Assembly (NCBI GenBank): GCA_951804985.1
Contig: OX638132.1
Coordinates: 21,123,529-21,187,528 of the forward strand
Length of the DNA stretch: 64,000 bases
Source: Dryomyza anilis
Taxonomy: Eukaryota; Arthropoda; Insecta; Diptera; Dryomyzidae
Direction of reading: 5' to 3'
Shown here: positions 25,487 through 39,800 of the stretch, in pieces
Layout: each line of letters starts with the position of its first letter
How positions within the stretch are numbered: the first letter of the stretch is position 1
The notes under the pieces: generated by a model
What the model was told of the DNA's origin: nothing
Databases searched by the model: none
What the model saw: the letters and a program-made list of their open reading frames with translations, nothing else
Made by a program: the position numbers and the translations under genes

Positions 25487-25521
25487 TAGTTACGTACAGC
25501 ACACCAGTGTAGTAATTGTTA

Positions 25522-26105
25522 CACAGAAAAAAAATTCATCGGTATGATAAATTTATTCATAAATATTATGAATTTTTTCACCAACTACCAGATTCAACAT
25601 ATTGATACCACCGTTTATTAAATATTGATAAATACATTAATTATATAAATGAAATTATTCGTACTATCGAAAATCATATTCAATACATATTCATTGTATT
25701 GAATCGTCATATTAATGAATTTGTTCATAATATTTATAAATTTAAAAAAAAAAATGTTTAGAAAATAATTAGAAAAAAAGTGTTGTACAAATTTTATTAA
25801 AAAAATAACAAAAAAAAAAAAATTAATTTTTAACAAAAAAAAAATCGAAAAAAAAATTTTTTTGAAAGAAAAAAAATTTCGTATAAAAAATTTATGAAAT
25901 TTTAAATTTTTTCAACAAAATTTTTTTTTTTTTTAATATGTTATTTATAATTATAACTTTTTATTAATTCAATATTATGAATTGATTGTCAATACAATGA
26001 ATGATGGGTTGAAGAACGAAATTCTTCAACACTAACGACATCAATGTTATGAATGCGATCATAATTACAATGAACGCTTGAACGAAAGAAAGAACGCTTG
26101 AACGA

Positions 26106-26137
<32 letters not shown>

Positions 26138-26771
26138 ACGAAATTCTTCAACACTAACGACATCAAGGTTATGAATGCGATCATAATTACAATGAACGCT
26201 TGGCAACTGTCAAAAAAGTGTTCTTCAATATTATGAATTATATGTGATGAATACATTTGATAATATTTATGAACCAAAACATAAAAATCAACTTATATGT
26301 ACTTCATATTGAAGAACGCTGTTCATTAAACCAAATTTCTATAAAAATATTTTTTTTTCATTCATTTTTTTACCGTACTTTTCAGTTCTTAGGTAGTTCT
26401 TTAGTGTTATTTCTTATATAATACTTGCTCGACATGCATAAATTAGTAAAATGTTTTATAATATATTTATTATAATTATTTATTAATAAAAAGTTATATT
26501 TATAAAAAAAAAAAAATTTTTTCTAATAAATAATTTTTTTTCGAGTCAATTTTTTTTCCAAACATTTTTTTTTGTTGACAATTTTTTTTTTCGCTAATTT
26601 TTTTTTGTCCGAAAAATTATTTTTCTCATACTTGTTCATATATATAATGAATGCATTGATAAATATGTCATTTAATGAACGGTGGTATCAATATGATGAA
26701 TCTGGTAGTTGGTGAAAAAATTCATAATATTTATGAATAAATTCATCAAATTGAAGAATTTTTTTTCTGTG
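25522..26771. mobile_element. 1.25 kb inverted-repeat element, TA flanks
   Basis: TA|CACAGAAAAAAAATTCAT left and its inverse right, with inverted repeats of about 130 bp at each end that share TTCACCAACTACCAGATTCA. The interior is AT-rich with poly-A and poly-T runs and a GAAA microsatellite. Non-coding. Confidence 0.82.
26010..26200. repeat. GAAA microsatellite between a 70-bp duplication
   Basis: (GAAA)n at about 26103-26137 lies between two near-identical copies of a segment containing ACGAAATTCTTCAACACTAA and ATGAACGCTTG. Confidence 0.85.
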
Positions 26772-26773
26772 TA

Positions 26774-27284
26774 CCCATGCCCACTCCAGTTTTCCCTACA
26801 TAAATGTGTAAATGGACACAAATTTTGTTTGAAATTTGAAAGGAAAAAAAAAATTAAAAATACGATTTTTGTTCAATGAATGAAATCATCAATATGATGA
26901 ATCCTGGTGCATTAAATAAATTTTCGCAAATTCCCACGCTGAATTACACAAATTATCAAAATCTCCCTACTTCAACATTTCCATTACACCTAACACTCGA
27001 TATTTTATATTAGGATGTAATGAAAAAAATTTAAGAAATAAAACTTAATAAATGAAATCCATGTTTACAAGATGTGCTTACAAGCAGTAACAATAACATA
27101 TTTTTTATATTAGTCGTAGTAATAACAAAAAAGTAACTATGAACTATGAAAAACGCAAATTACTGTAAATGTAAATTTAACAGTAACTTATCAGAATCTA
27201 ACGCGTATCTGAAAATTGAATTGAAAATTTAATAAAATACGACATAATCACAGTGGGTGTCCGTCAATTTACGCAATGAAGAAC
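26774..27284. other. AT-rich spacer
   Basis: No gene recognised. Sequence between the last MITE and the Esyt2 upstream region. Confidence 0.5.
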
Positions 27285-27482
27285 CAGTTCCTAGAACAAC
27301 AAAAACCATTCATGTTTAAACTGAAGCTGCCGCCTAAGAGATGAGAGAGAGTAACACAAGAGCTTTTTGAGTAAAGCATCTACGGAATACGAAATGCGTA
27401 GCTTTGAGTATTAACAGCAAATCTTTAAGAATCACAAACATTTTGCCGCACGTCGATTATTTCCATTTGAAATTGTTTTCAA

Positions 27483-27517
27483 TCAGTTTGTTGGCGGCGT
27501 TTCTAAGTAGCGGTTGT
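27483..27517 (+). promoter_or_regulatory. Esyt2: Esyt2 core promoter: Inr + DPE
   Basis: TCAGTT at 27483-27488 matches the fly initiator TCAKTY. With A+1 at 27485, positions +28 to +33 (27512-27517) read GGTTGT, a full match to the DPE RGWYVT at the required spacing. No TATA box is visible 25-30 bp upstream, which fits DPE-type promoters. It lies 385 bp upstream of the start codon. The match was found by eye; no transcript data are available. Confidence 0.6.
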
Positions 27518-27869
27518 ACGTGTCCGAATAAAAATTAATAAAAGAAATAATAATAATAAATTTGTGTGCTTTAAGTGTTTTTAATTCTATTAAGAGGCAA
27601 GTGATGACGAACTCAACAAAAATCCAGTTTTCCACATAAGGCAACTTGTCTTTTAGTGCTAACATTCGAATATTATTTTCCAATTTAAATGATAAACACG
27701 TGCATGAAATACGGAATTTTTCAAAAAATATAAAAAAAATTTGTAAAAAAATTATAAATAATTTTAAATTTGTTTAATTTAAAATTGCAGCTATTTATTG
27801 GCTTTGTATCTGTGCGATACATTTCTAAACAGTATCTTTGAGAACGCATACGCGTGATTTACAGCAGCC
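27485..27869 (+). other. Esyt2: Esyt2 5' untranslated region (proposed)
   Basis: It may be one 385-nt leader. Alternatively it may be two exons, because a T-rich tract ending in TTGCAG at 27785-27790 looks like a splice acceptor and CAA|GTGATG at 27600 could be the donor. The start codon context is CAGCCATGAG. Confidence 0.45.
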
Positions 27870-27874
27870 ATGAG
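27870..27874 (+). CDS. Esyt2: Esyt2 coding exon 1 (ATGAG only)
   Basis: ATGAG followed by the consensus donor GTGAGT. Joined to 35949 it reads M-S-A-A-E-D-L-H-S in the frame of exon 2, which has no in-frame upstream ATG of its own until Met in the ENMAAA segment. The phase agreement and perfect donor support this start, but a different 5' exon cannot be excluded. Confidence 0.7.
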
Positions 27875-30800
27875 GTGAGTGTGACATCGGCTGTAAAATT
27901 ATTTGAAATATACAATGAAAAATATGTATAAATTAAATAAACTTTAGCCAGAAACTAAAAATAAACAAAATCAAGTTCAAGTTTGCAAATTTCATAATTA
28001 CGTATTCAAATATTTTGCTGATTCTGGCGATTTTCTTGAATTTGTCGACATTTCGTATTTAGCGAACAGCTTTTTTTTTTTGGTTCTAAATATCGTATTT
28101 GATGTACGTGCAACAGGTGTGTCTAACAGTATCTTGAAAGCATTTTATTGAGGAATATTATATTGAATTTTATGGATAGATAATAAACTATTATCATGTT
28201 TATTATGCCTTTATATAAACTCACTAGCAATCTAATTGGAAAGGATAAATAATTAAAATTCTATTTTTATTATAAATATCGTTGCATTAATGTTGTCATC
28301 ATATCCGAGTTAATTAAACCTACGTCAAAAATTATATACAAAATTCCTTCTTACGATCTTATCAAAAATGAGCGTGATCCGACGTCTCAAGGGGATAAAT
28401 GGATAATGCGATTTTGATAAATCATGCTTATTTAATATAATAAATTTAATTTAATTATGGTGATTCATAAAAGTAGTTCATCCTACATCTGCCATCCTAC
28501 AAATTTCATTAATTTCCCAGATGGTCCATAAATCGAGGTATGACAAGGAAAATACAAACAGAAAACTGACATCTAATCTCAGTTTTTATACCCTACACCT
28601 ATGAGGTACAGGGTATATTAAGTTTGTACATAGGACCCTAGTAGAAATTTTGGTAGGGCCATGGCCATGAAGTGATCATGTCATTATTTGAGATGTTCGG
28701 GATATGACAAGGCCCATAATGTCCTTGTAACGCAGTGTCCTGATCATGTTCTGACCTCAGGCCATGATCATGTACTGATCGGGCAAATTCCCCATTTTAT
28801 TATTTACCCGACAATTGCCTTGTCAGAGCCCGAGCATAATAGGGTTTCTCTCATTAAATCACGATCATTGTCTGATGCTTATTTCGTTATGAGGAACAAA
28901 TAATGTAGCTATGATCGGGAACATTGGCTATTTAGATAATGTAAACCCTGGTATGGTAAGCATGATAAGGGCATGCAAAGGCAATGATCATATTTTCTCT
29001 AATAGGGCTTACCCAACGAAAACCCGATCATTTCCCGATGGCGCATCGGGCAAATTTCTACTAGGGGAGGCGTCACTAGCCGATTGTGTTTAGCCATGTC
29101 CGTCTGTCCGTCTCTCTGTCCGAAAACGTAGTAACTTGAGAAATACTTCTCAGAATACGATGAAATTTTGTTTCAATATGTTTTAGGCAAAAGTAGGAAA
29201 TTACTTTGGAAATGAGCCAAATCGGTCAACGGACACGTCCACCTCCCATACAAGTCACTTTTATATAAGTTTTTAGGAACTAATAAATCGAAAAGTATTC
29301 AAGATATAGTTATAAAATTTAAAACGTATTGTTGGAATTCTTCTAGAAATATGTGGTCCAAAAATGGGCGTGATCCGCCTACATTTTTTAAAAATTATTT
29401 TCCGGGTTTTCATAGAGGAAATTTTAGCCGTGAATTATTAAAATCAAATCTATGAAATATTTGCCTAAAAAAACTTAAATATAGGTGTGGTCCGCCCACT
29501 TTTATTTTTATAATTCTTTTTATTATTTTTTTTATACTTTTATATTAATTTTTTAAATTAAGGGGATATAAGAAGTAAATTTCTGATATGTGAATAATAT
29601 ACCAATGTGGGAGGGGTCGTTCAGCGTAATTAATAACTTAAATTAAGGTATACAATTAAATATCCGACATTAGGGTATTCCATAGTCGGGCCCGACCGAC
29701 TATAAAGTCCGTCCAATGTGACCGAACTTTCCCATGTGACCTAACTTTCCCAACTCCTTTCTTTTTAATTATGTAAAAATATTTTAAAATTCTGTTTTAA
29801 AAATAATATTATTCAAAAATCATTTCTTTGCTTTAATTTCAATTTTAAACTATTGTGAATTTTCCTTTCTCAAAAAATAATTCTACCATTAACTTATTTT
29901 TAATGCTTTTCTTCTTTTGTTGGTTTTTGTAAAATCTTGCCTAATATTGAATCGCTGAAGCGTGCTTGTTTCAAGTATTTAATTAGCGAAATGCTTTCCT
30001 TCTGTCGTGGTGATTGTTTAGTCCCAGAGCAACAGGACTGATTTAATTTTACACGCTTTCATTTGCGAATACACTGTACAAATAATACTGAATATAATAT
30101 TGTATATACACCAAAAAAAAAAAACTCACTTAAATCCCATTAAAATTGGTCAATAGGACAATTATTGATTTAATATAATAATAATAATAATATTTTGGCG
30201 CTGCAGTCCTGTATAGAACTTCGGCCGAGCTCTCTCACCATTTAGAGTTGTGCGTGTTATATTTGTACTCAAAGTGGTGGGACCTACAGTTTATTGCCGA
30301 ATCCGAACGGCGGGTGAGAGCTTTTTCATAGGCAATGGTTTTACTCTCGTAGGTTTGCCATTTACTGACGAGAGGTAGCGCGGTATAGAAAAATGTTTCT
30401 ATGAAAAGATGTTGTTAGCCCCAGTCCAGGCTAGAACCGGGGACCTTTCGGCTCGCAGTCCAACGCACTAACCACTGAGCTACCGCGGCTATTTCCCAGA
30501 ACGACGTACTTTGGTCTGAACTTTGTTTTGCTATTGTTTTCTTCGATCACTTGTATAGCGGTAATTCAACAAAAAGAAACACACACGCAACTCCAAGAAC
30601 AAAATAAACCAAGCTACTTGTTTCTTCTGTCTTCGATACGCTAGTGTCGTTCGTAGTGCGAATATGCAGTCGTTTTGTTAGTTTTTTTCGATCACAATTA
30701 CAAAAAAAACTTGCGACGCTAGTGTCGTTCGTTGTTTGTGAAGCACGCACTCGCACTGAAATTAAACAATATTATATTTTAATGCTTTCTTTTGTGTTTT

Positions 30801-33800
30801 TTTTTATACCCTACACTAAGAGAGAAAGGGTATATTCAATTTGGTACGCCGTTTGTAACACCCAGAAGGAATCATCTCCGGTATGGAAAAGTATATATAT
30901 TCTTGATCAGCATTACCTCCTGAGTCGATTTAGCGATGTCCGTCTGTCCATCTGTCTGTTAAAATCCCTACTACTTAAACAATTGAAGAGTTAGATAAAT
31001 GAAACTCATAATTTAGATTACTTATATACCTACGCTGTATGTGCGAAATTTTAGGCATACAATTAGGCATATCGGTCCATTGTGATCTGACCATTTATAT
31101 TCAAATAGCTCATATAAAATTTACATCTACAGTTCAGTTTTACTGTATACGTGATTAGGTAAACTTTATTGGACAAATATATATTGACTTCATGCTCAAA
31201 TACATGGAAATAATGTTTTCCCGCGAAACGACTTGTGGTTCCCAAAAAAAAATCGAAATTCGAAATATCCATTTGTAAATATCGGTATCAAATGAATGAA
31301 CATTCTTCAGCGATTGAAAGTTTGTAGTTATTTTCAGGATTTGTATACCCTGGTGACCTATATACCACTTTGAATGGTAACCACACATATGTGTAGGGTA
31401 TGTATAGTCGGCTTAGACCGACTATCATTTTTATAATCCTAACTATCATAATAACACCTACTTTAAAATTTCCCATGTGATCTAACCTTCCCAACTGTTT
31501 TTTTTTTTTGCAAAATTGTAAAATAATGAAGTTGAGATCTATGTTTTTATTTATAAAACAAAACAAGATATTTTTAATATATAAACGTTTTAACAGTGTA
31601 CCTACATTTAAGTGCTATTGCTTTTTGTTTGTTTTTGCTTTTTTAGTTTCACATATCTTCTGCTTCTTCTGAAAGCGCAACAAAGGAAATATGCGAATCG
31701 CAACAAGTGATAGATTTTTCGCGGGGAATTTTTTTGTACAACAAACACAACTCGTGGGTGTTGTTGTACAAGGAATTTTTGTTGCCAACTGGATGGTTGT
31801 ACTAAAATACACACAAATGCAATATGAGTGTCAGGTCGTCTGTCTGTTGTTATGCGTTATATACAAGGTAACAACGAAAACAGAGATAAACATATTAGAG
31901 TTTATTTCTTTTTCGATTCTAAAGATGATATCGAGCGAGATTTTAAATTTTATCATCCGCATAACTACATTTACGTTTTTTCTTTTGTTAAAATATAATT
32001 CAACTTTTTATGGTAATCGTTTTTAGTGCTTCAGTTAGTAAAATATTTACATTTCTTATTGAAGAGATTAAAATATATGAAAAAAATAACAATAATATAA
32101 AAACCGAAACCGCAATTTGAAACCGGTATACCGAAATTGTTTCGTTTTAAAAACTGAAAACCGTAACCGAAACCAAAACGAGGAAGAAAACCAAAATCAA
32201 ACCGTTATTCGTTTTGGATACAATCCTTGATCTAATCCAGTTCATTTGATTTTTAACCTTCTACTCCTCTACTTATTAATTATTTATCTACTTCATTTTA
32301 ATGAAATCTACTCCCTTTTAAATCGACCGAATTGTATACTATTAGATCAATAATTGTCCTATTGATCGAAACTAATAAAGGGTATCGAGATATGCATTGT
32401 TCATTTCTTTTTGTATTTTGTGCTAAATTTCTACCCATTAATTACAAGATTTTTTCATAGCATCATACTTTAAGATACTATTTTCCATTTTTTTTTAATG
32501 AAAAAAAAAATTAAAAAAATGTTAATAAAAAAGAGCTGTGCGGTTAATCGTTTCAGCGGAAAGCCTGATTAATCGTAATCTCGATTAATCAATTCTATTA
32601 ATCTATCATTTTTCGTTCAGGACATCTTTAAATATGAACAACCATACAAAATTGATTTTTTTTTCCCATAACTTTGAACCACTGTATCTCTGGAAGTAGT
32701 GGTCGAAAAAAATAAAAAAAGTTGCCCAAATTTCATTGAAATCGAAAAGGTCAAATCACAAGTTTGACTGATTTTTTGACGATTTGATGTGGAATGAACC
32801 ATACAAGTTCTTTAAATTAAAAGCAATTATTGCATTTAAATTGATTTTAAATGCAATAATTAGTCAAAATCTTTAATTTAAATATATTTCTTTTAATTTT
32901 AGTTTAAACATTTTTTATTTTAATTTTAAAGTAAATTTTTTTAGCTCAGTGTAATGTTTAACTTAAAATAGGTTAATGGGAATCGGCATGAACGGCGTAC
33001 GTGGCATAAGTCAACTATAGCACATTTTTCGTCGATGAAAAATCTATATAGTATAAAAATATAGTACAAAAACTAGTATTTACCATAAAATTTTCGTTAT
33101 CAAAAGAAGTAATTTATAAGAAAATGATAATTATAAAATCTTCATCAAGTAAAAAATATATTAATTAATTTATTTATTAAAAAAAAAAATGTCTCAGTAC
33201 ATTCCTTTCTACTCCAATTATACCACTTAAACTTATTTTCTACTCCTTTTACATAAAAGCTACTAACGTGAACCTTGGATTCATCTGTTTTTTTTTTTGT
33301 TTTTGTACATTTCACAGACATTTTATGGTTTGTTATACAAATTACTAATTTTTGCGTGTGGGTGTGCGATGCCGCAAATTGCTACAATTGAGGGTGTTAA
33401 ATTATTATATTGCATTGTTTCTCTGATGATAAAAGTACTATCGAATTTTTTTCATTTCAAAAAAAATATTTACATTTTTATAAAATATTTTTTACTTTTG
33501 ATATTGAGTTTATGATATCTCAAACATAGTTTAATATATTTCTTTTTCGCATTATTACATATTGCATTATAAAATTCGTGTTTTTCACTGAATGACATCA
33601 TTTTGTTCGTACTTTTATTCCAGTCTCGATTTTTCTATTTTCGATTAATTTTTTTTGCATTTGGAATTTCGCAAACATTTGCGCCTCTCGCAGCATTTAG
33701 CGCATCGATGCTAATGAAATGAATCATCGACAATTCTTTCCTTCGAATTTTTATTATCTGCAATTTGTGCTTATTGCTGTTTTCTATTTTTGCTCCAGTC

Positions 33801-36800
33801 AAGCAAACAAACAAGATTTTTCTATGATTGCCAGCCAGCATTTCGAATACTTTGTGTGTTTATTTGTTGATTTTAGGTTTTGTTTTTGTTACGTCAATTT
33901 CAGAAGATTTCGAAATGCAGTTGTTCCAGATATTTTTGAAACAACTGTGGAAATCGTACTGCATCAACAGACAAACAGAAAATTCTGATATATTCGCTGA
34001 AAAGCACCATATCAGTTGACCTATTTTATGATCATCGATTTAATGAGCATCTCTGCTTGTTTTTTGAAATAATTTTCATTTAATCTATTTTTAGATTATA
34101 TATGCAATACCAGTAAATACCATAAAATAAAGAGATTTATTAAAGAAAATATTCGCTTCTTCTGCTTAAAGTTTCCCATAGATTTCGTGCTATATGCGAT
34201 ATAGGTACAAAAATGGGCGAAACATAAGCCAAAACTCGAACAATATCATATCAAATCATATCAAATCATATCAAATCTTATCAAATCATATCAAATCATA
34301 TCAAATCATATCAAATCATATCAAATCATATCAAATCATATCAAATCATATCAAATCATATCAAATCATATCAAATCATATCAAATCATATCAAATCATA
34401 TCAAATCATATCAAATCATATCAAATCATATCAAATCATATCAAGTCATATCATATCATATCAAATCATATCAAATCATATCAAATCATATCAAATCATA
34501 TGAAATCATATCATATCAAATCATATCAAATCATATCAAATCATATCAAATCATATGAAATCATATCAAATCATATAAAATCATATAAAATCATATCAAA
34601 TCATATCATATCAAATCATATCAAATCATATCAAATCATATAAAATCATATAAAATCATATCAAATCATATCAAATCATATCAAATCATATCAAATCATA
34701 TCAAATCATATCAAATCATTTCAAATCATTTCAAATCATATCAAATCATATCAAATCATATCAAATCATATAAAATCATATAAAATCATATCAAATCATA
34801 TCAAATCATATCAAATCATACCAAATCATATCAAATCATATCAAATCATTTCAAATCATTTCAAATCATATCAAATCATATCAAATCATATCAAATCAGT
34901 TAGCGTATATATACAAATAATATAAACTGCGAGTTTAAAGGATATGGTATTATTCACTTTCCTATAATCGTCATTTTAATAGACAAAAAAAGACACAGAC
35001 AGACGGACATTGCTAAACCGTCTCGGGATATAACGTTGATTATTATCTTTTCCATACCGGTCAATTCACTTTTGGGTGTTACAAACGGTTGACTAAACTG
35101 AATTTATCCTTTCATTCTTTTAGTGTAGGATATTAAAATTAAAATGTTTACTAAATATTAAAATTTCCAAATAAAATTCAATTTGTACTAAAAATTCAAA
35201 ATTTGAATAGAAAAACCAAATTGGTGAATTCTTATGTTCATCAAATATTTTTAATAATAATTAATGATCCAATTTCCCATGTAACAATTCCTACCAGTAT
35301 TCTGCTAGTTTTACTAGTCACTTGTCGAGTAACTTGCAAATAATTTCATGCACTTTCCGACCAGAAACTAGCCAGTAAACTCTACGGTTTCTATGCATTT
35401 GCACCCCGGGCACTTCGATTAATCAATTAATCAAAATATTGATTAATCAGAATCCTTATTAATTGATTAATCCATTAATCAGAAACCCTGATTAATCAAT
35501 TAATCAGAAACCCCGTTTAATCAGAACCCTGATTAATTGATTAATCAGAATTTTGATTAATTGAAAATGAAATAATTTTATTCAACAACATTTGAACATA
35601 TTGTCAACTTAAATAATGTGAAAATTTATTTTTAAAATAATTTAAGAATAAATGGAAGTGTTTCAAATGTTCAAGAACCATATAGTAAAGTATTTTTAAA
35701 TATTAAATATTTTGCAACGAAGAAATTAATTAATCAGAAATTATGATTAATCAAAATGCGGATTACTCAATTAATCACAATTCTAATTAATTAGAATCCT
35801 GATTAATTGATTAATCAATGTTCTGATTAATCGAAAATCTTGTTTAATCAATTAATCAAAAAAATTGATTAATCGCACAGCCCATTTGAGTTTTAACCAA
35901 ACTTTTAAATTTTCACAATCATTTCAAATATGTATTACAATTTTACAGCGCCGCTGAAGATCTTCACTCAACGCCTGACAGCGTCTTCGAAGAGACGAAA
36001 ACATCGCACGCACCGCTGGCTGAGTTTGTAGAGCCGTTGCCCACGCCGGATCTGGAGGAGGACAAAGACGCAGAGAACATGGCGGCTGCCAGCAAAGAAC
36101 TAACATCCGAGAAAGCGGCAGCAGATGAGACGACAGCCATTGCAAGGTCTTCCAGCAGTGCCGAGGATGGCATTTTTTCCGTCATCTACACCGTCTGCAA
36201 GAAGGTGGCAATCGTAGGCAGCATCTATCTAGTCGGCTATATGGGTTGGTCCGTGGCATGGCTGATAGCGCCGGTCATATTGTCGGTGGCACGCGATCAA
36301 TACCACAAGACAACCAAACAGAAGCGCGATATTGCGAAGGCATCGGCGATGGCGTCCGAGAAGGAAGTCATTTTGGCGCGCATTGATGAGTTGCCCGCTT
36401 GGGTGAGATTTATATATAAAAAAAAATAAATTTTCCAGATTTCGATTGAATATTTTATGTAAATTTTCATTTCAAAATATTTCAAATCATTTTTTTCTAT
36501 TATTGGAAATTATTTTATTATTATTATAAATTATTTTTTCAAAATGAGTTTGATTTAAATGATTCTAATTCGAGTTGAAATTATTTGTATTGGTAAATCA
36601 AAATCTAAATTGAAATTCGATTGAAAACTGTTTGAAAAAATCGAAATCTAAATTGAAATTCGATTGAAAGCTGGAACATACACAGAAAAATTTGTCATCG
36701 TAAATATAGCAACCGACATTAATTGCATTAATTAATAAATTCATTAATGAAATTCACTAATTTAATGAAAATATTTGCAGCTTTTCGTTAATTCAGCAGT

Positions 36801-39800
36801 TCCGTTTGCTAATATGAATATTTGTATGCCAACGCAGCGAATAATTTAGTCGACGCAGTTTTAACAAATTCATTTGCTGTATTCACGTACAATTAATCAT
36901 ATTAGCAAACAGAATTGCTGAATTAACGAAGACTAGGAAATGTTATTATTAAATTAGAGAATTTCATAATTTAGTCAATGCAGTTTTAACAAATTCATTT
37001 GTTGCATTGACGTGCAAATATTCATATTAGCAAACGGAATTGCTGAATTAACTAAGAATAGCAAATGTTTTCATTAAATTAGAGAATTTCATTGCTGGAT
37101 TCGTTAATGAATGTAATTAATATCGGTTGCTATATTTACGTCGCTTTTTTTTCTGTGTACGAAATGCAAATTTTTGTTTTAATTCAGATAGTTCTGACGC
37201 ATCTACTGTCTTTAAAACAATATTTAACTGTTTGAGTTTGCATATTTTAAACCCGAAATAAATTAAATTTTTAATATTTATAAATTATTAATAAAAGCCT
37301 CACTAATTATATAAATATTTAGTTTATAAAATTTGTAATCGTGACATATATTTTTCAAGAGCATGTTTTAAAAATATGATTCATGTGCATTACTCAAAGT
37401 TCTACGAACCTCAATAATGCCTCTGAGTAGCTAACAAAGAATGCATTGAGATAAGAATCATAAAACCCCTACGATTTATACAAATTTTCTAAATATATAA
37501 TTTTAGGTTTACTTCCCTGATGTTGAACGTTGCGAGTGGGTCAATAAGGTTGGTATTTTTAAATACGAAAATTTAAATTTTCTGAACTAAATCTATATCT
37601 TTCTCAATCAAATCTCCAACAGATACTGAAGCAGGTCTGGCCCAATGCCAATCACTTTGCACGCACTCTGGTCAAGGAAACCATCGAGCCGAATGTAGCG
37701 CTCGCCTTGTCAAACTATAAAATGAACGGCTTTCGATTTGATCGCATCATTTTGGGCACCATTCCACCACGCATCGGCGGCGTAAAGATCTACGACAAGA
37801 ACGTCGATCGCAACGAGATCATCATGGATCTAGATTTGTTCTATGCCAGTGACTGTGACATCAATTTTTATCTGGGCGGCATGAAGGGCGGCATCAAGGA
37901 CTTTCAAATACATGGATGGGTGCGCGTAGTCATGAAGCCACTAATACGCTCGATGCCGCTGGTCGGCGGTTTGCAGATTTTCTTTTTGAACAATCCCAAC
38001 ATTGATTTTAATCTGGTGGGTGTGATCGATTTCATGGACATGCCGGGCTTAAGTGATCTGCTGCGTCGTATTATTGTCGAGCAGATTGGCAATGTCATGG
38101 TGTTGCCGAACAAGTTGCCCATTACGTTGAGTGATGAAGTACCCGCGACAGCACTCAAAATGCCAGAACCCGAGGTAAGTAGTAAAAGTTTTCATTTTAT
38201 ATTTTAGTTTTTTATTTTGAATGGGTTTTGCATAACAGGGTATTTTACGCATACACGTTGTCGAGGCCAAGGATCTCATGAAAAAGGACATCAGCATGTT
38301 GGGCAAGGGCAAATCCGATCCTTATGCCTTGATTAATGTTGGCGCTCAGAATTTCCGCACACAGACCATCGATAATAATGTTAATCCCAAGTGGGACTTT
38401 TGGTGTGAGGTAAGTGTCTGAACTCTTTGTGTAGATTTTGTAAATGGAGGTATAAAAAATTTTGAAAATGCATTATTTTGTTGCGATTTTTGACACCATT
38501 CAATTTATTTTTTTGTCTGTTACAATTCATGCAAATGTTTTATGGTTTTTTTCACTGCACATAATTGGAATTTTTTACATTTTCATCACACTTAGAAAAT
38601 GTTTTTGTTTAGTATTTTAAGATTCATTTTTTACTAAGCATGTGCAAAAAGTTCAAATATTTCAAAATTCTCTACCTCCAGAATTGTTTAATACGTATTT
38701 TGATTTTTAATTTAATTTTCCTTTTTTTTTTTAATTTTGTTTCGTTTTTGTTTTGCTTCATTGTGCAATTTCTCACTTTCTCTCGCTCTCCTAACATTTC
38801 TATCCTTAAACCTTGTTCTAAATAAATCAATCAAACAATCGAAAGGCCAAAATATTTGTCGAAATGGGTCAATATCTAGAATTCAATGTATTTGATATGG
38901 ATGATACCAGCAACGACGAACCTCTGGGAAGGTGAGTATTCAATTATAAACAACAAAAAAAAGAAACAATGTTTTAAGGTATTACAAATTATAAAATGTC
39001 TCTTATTAGTAGTGAGTATTTTAGCTGTCAGTAGAACTTATGATTTTTCAAAAACTTCTCTAACCTGTATGTTTTATTATTTTCAAATTTACCTAAACAT
39101 TCTCTAATAGTTTGAATTATTTTTAAATTTCTTTAATTAAGAGTTCGGTTTTGTGATTATTATGTATATCTATGTCGAATGTTAGTAATATTTAAATGTA
39201 TTAATAATAAATAACAAAATGAAAATATACTCACATATTAGACCAGCAGGAAAAAAAAGACCCATGTCTTTTAATCCTGAAACTTTCTTGTAGAACGTGC
39301 ATAGAAATGTTCGTCAATTCATGAATACAATTCTATATTAGTACTTAAAAATGAAATAACTCATTTGAGTTTTCAGGACTACAAAGTATTCAAAGTTTTA
39401 AATATACAGCTATGATTTCAATCAAAAATGAATAAAATCACTAGGTACTCATTAAAACGAGAAAAATTGTTTGCCATGGACATCCCATACATCAACTCTA
39501 TATAATTCGCGGTTGCTGATTTTGACTGAATACTCAATTTTTTTCATTTACGTAACGTTTTTAAGAACATTGCTATAGAACATCTAGATCCTTTGCAGAC
39601 TCTTTTTATAATAAAAAAAAACAGACCATTAAAAAAACTAATTTTCTAAAAATATGTAAACGCAGTTTTTCTTTAAACTGTCCCTACTAATTACAATATA
39701 CCAACAAATACTAATAATCCGATATAGATTTCAGATATTTGTATCCAAACTCGAAATATTATGATTTTTTTAGACTATTTTTGGATGATTTTTTTAGCAT

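Noticed and set aside
28688..29093. Two adjacent ORFs of 71 and 60 residues
   Set aside because: They lie inside a MITE with perfect inverted ends and have no family resemblance.
30422..30492. Functional tRNA gene
   Set aside because: Boxes A and B are present, but the anticodon stem is mispaired and the sequence continues into a SINE body with an (ATT)n tail.
34194..34643. 149-residue ORF with repeating IISNHIKSYQ
   Set aside because: Translation of the 10-bp satellite.
34243..34898. CRISPR-like array
   Set aside because: No unique spacers; simple 10-bp satellite in a eukaryotic intron.
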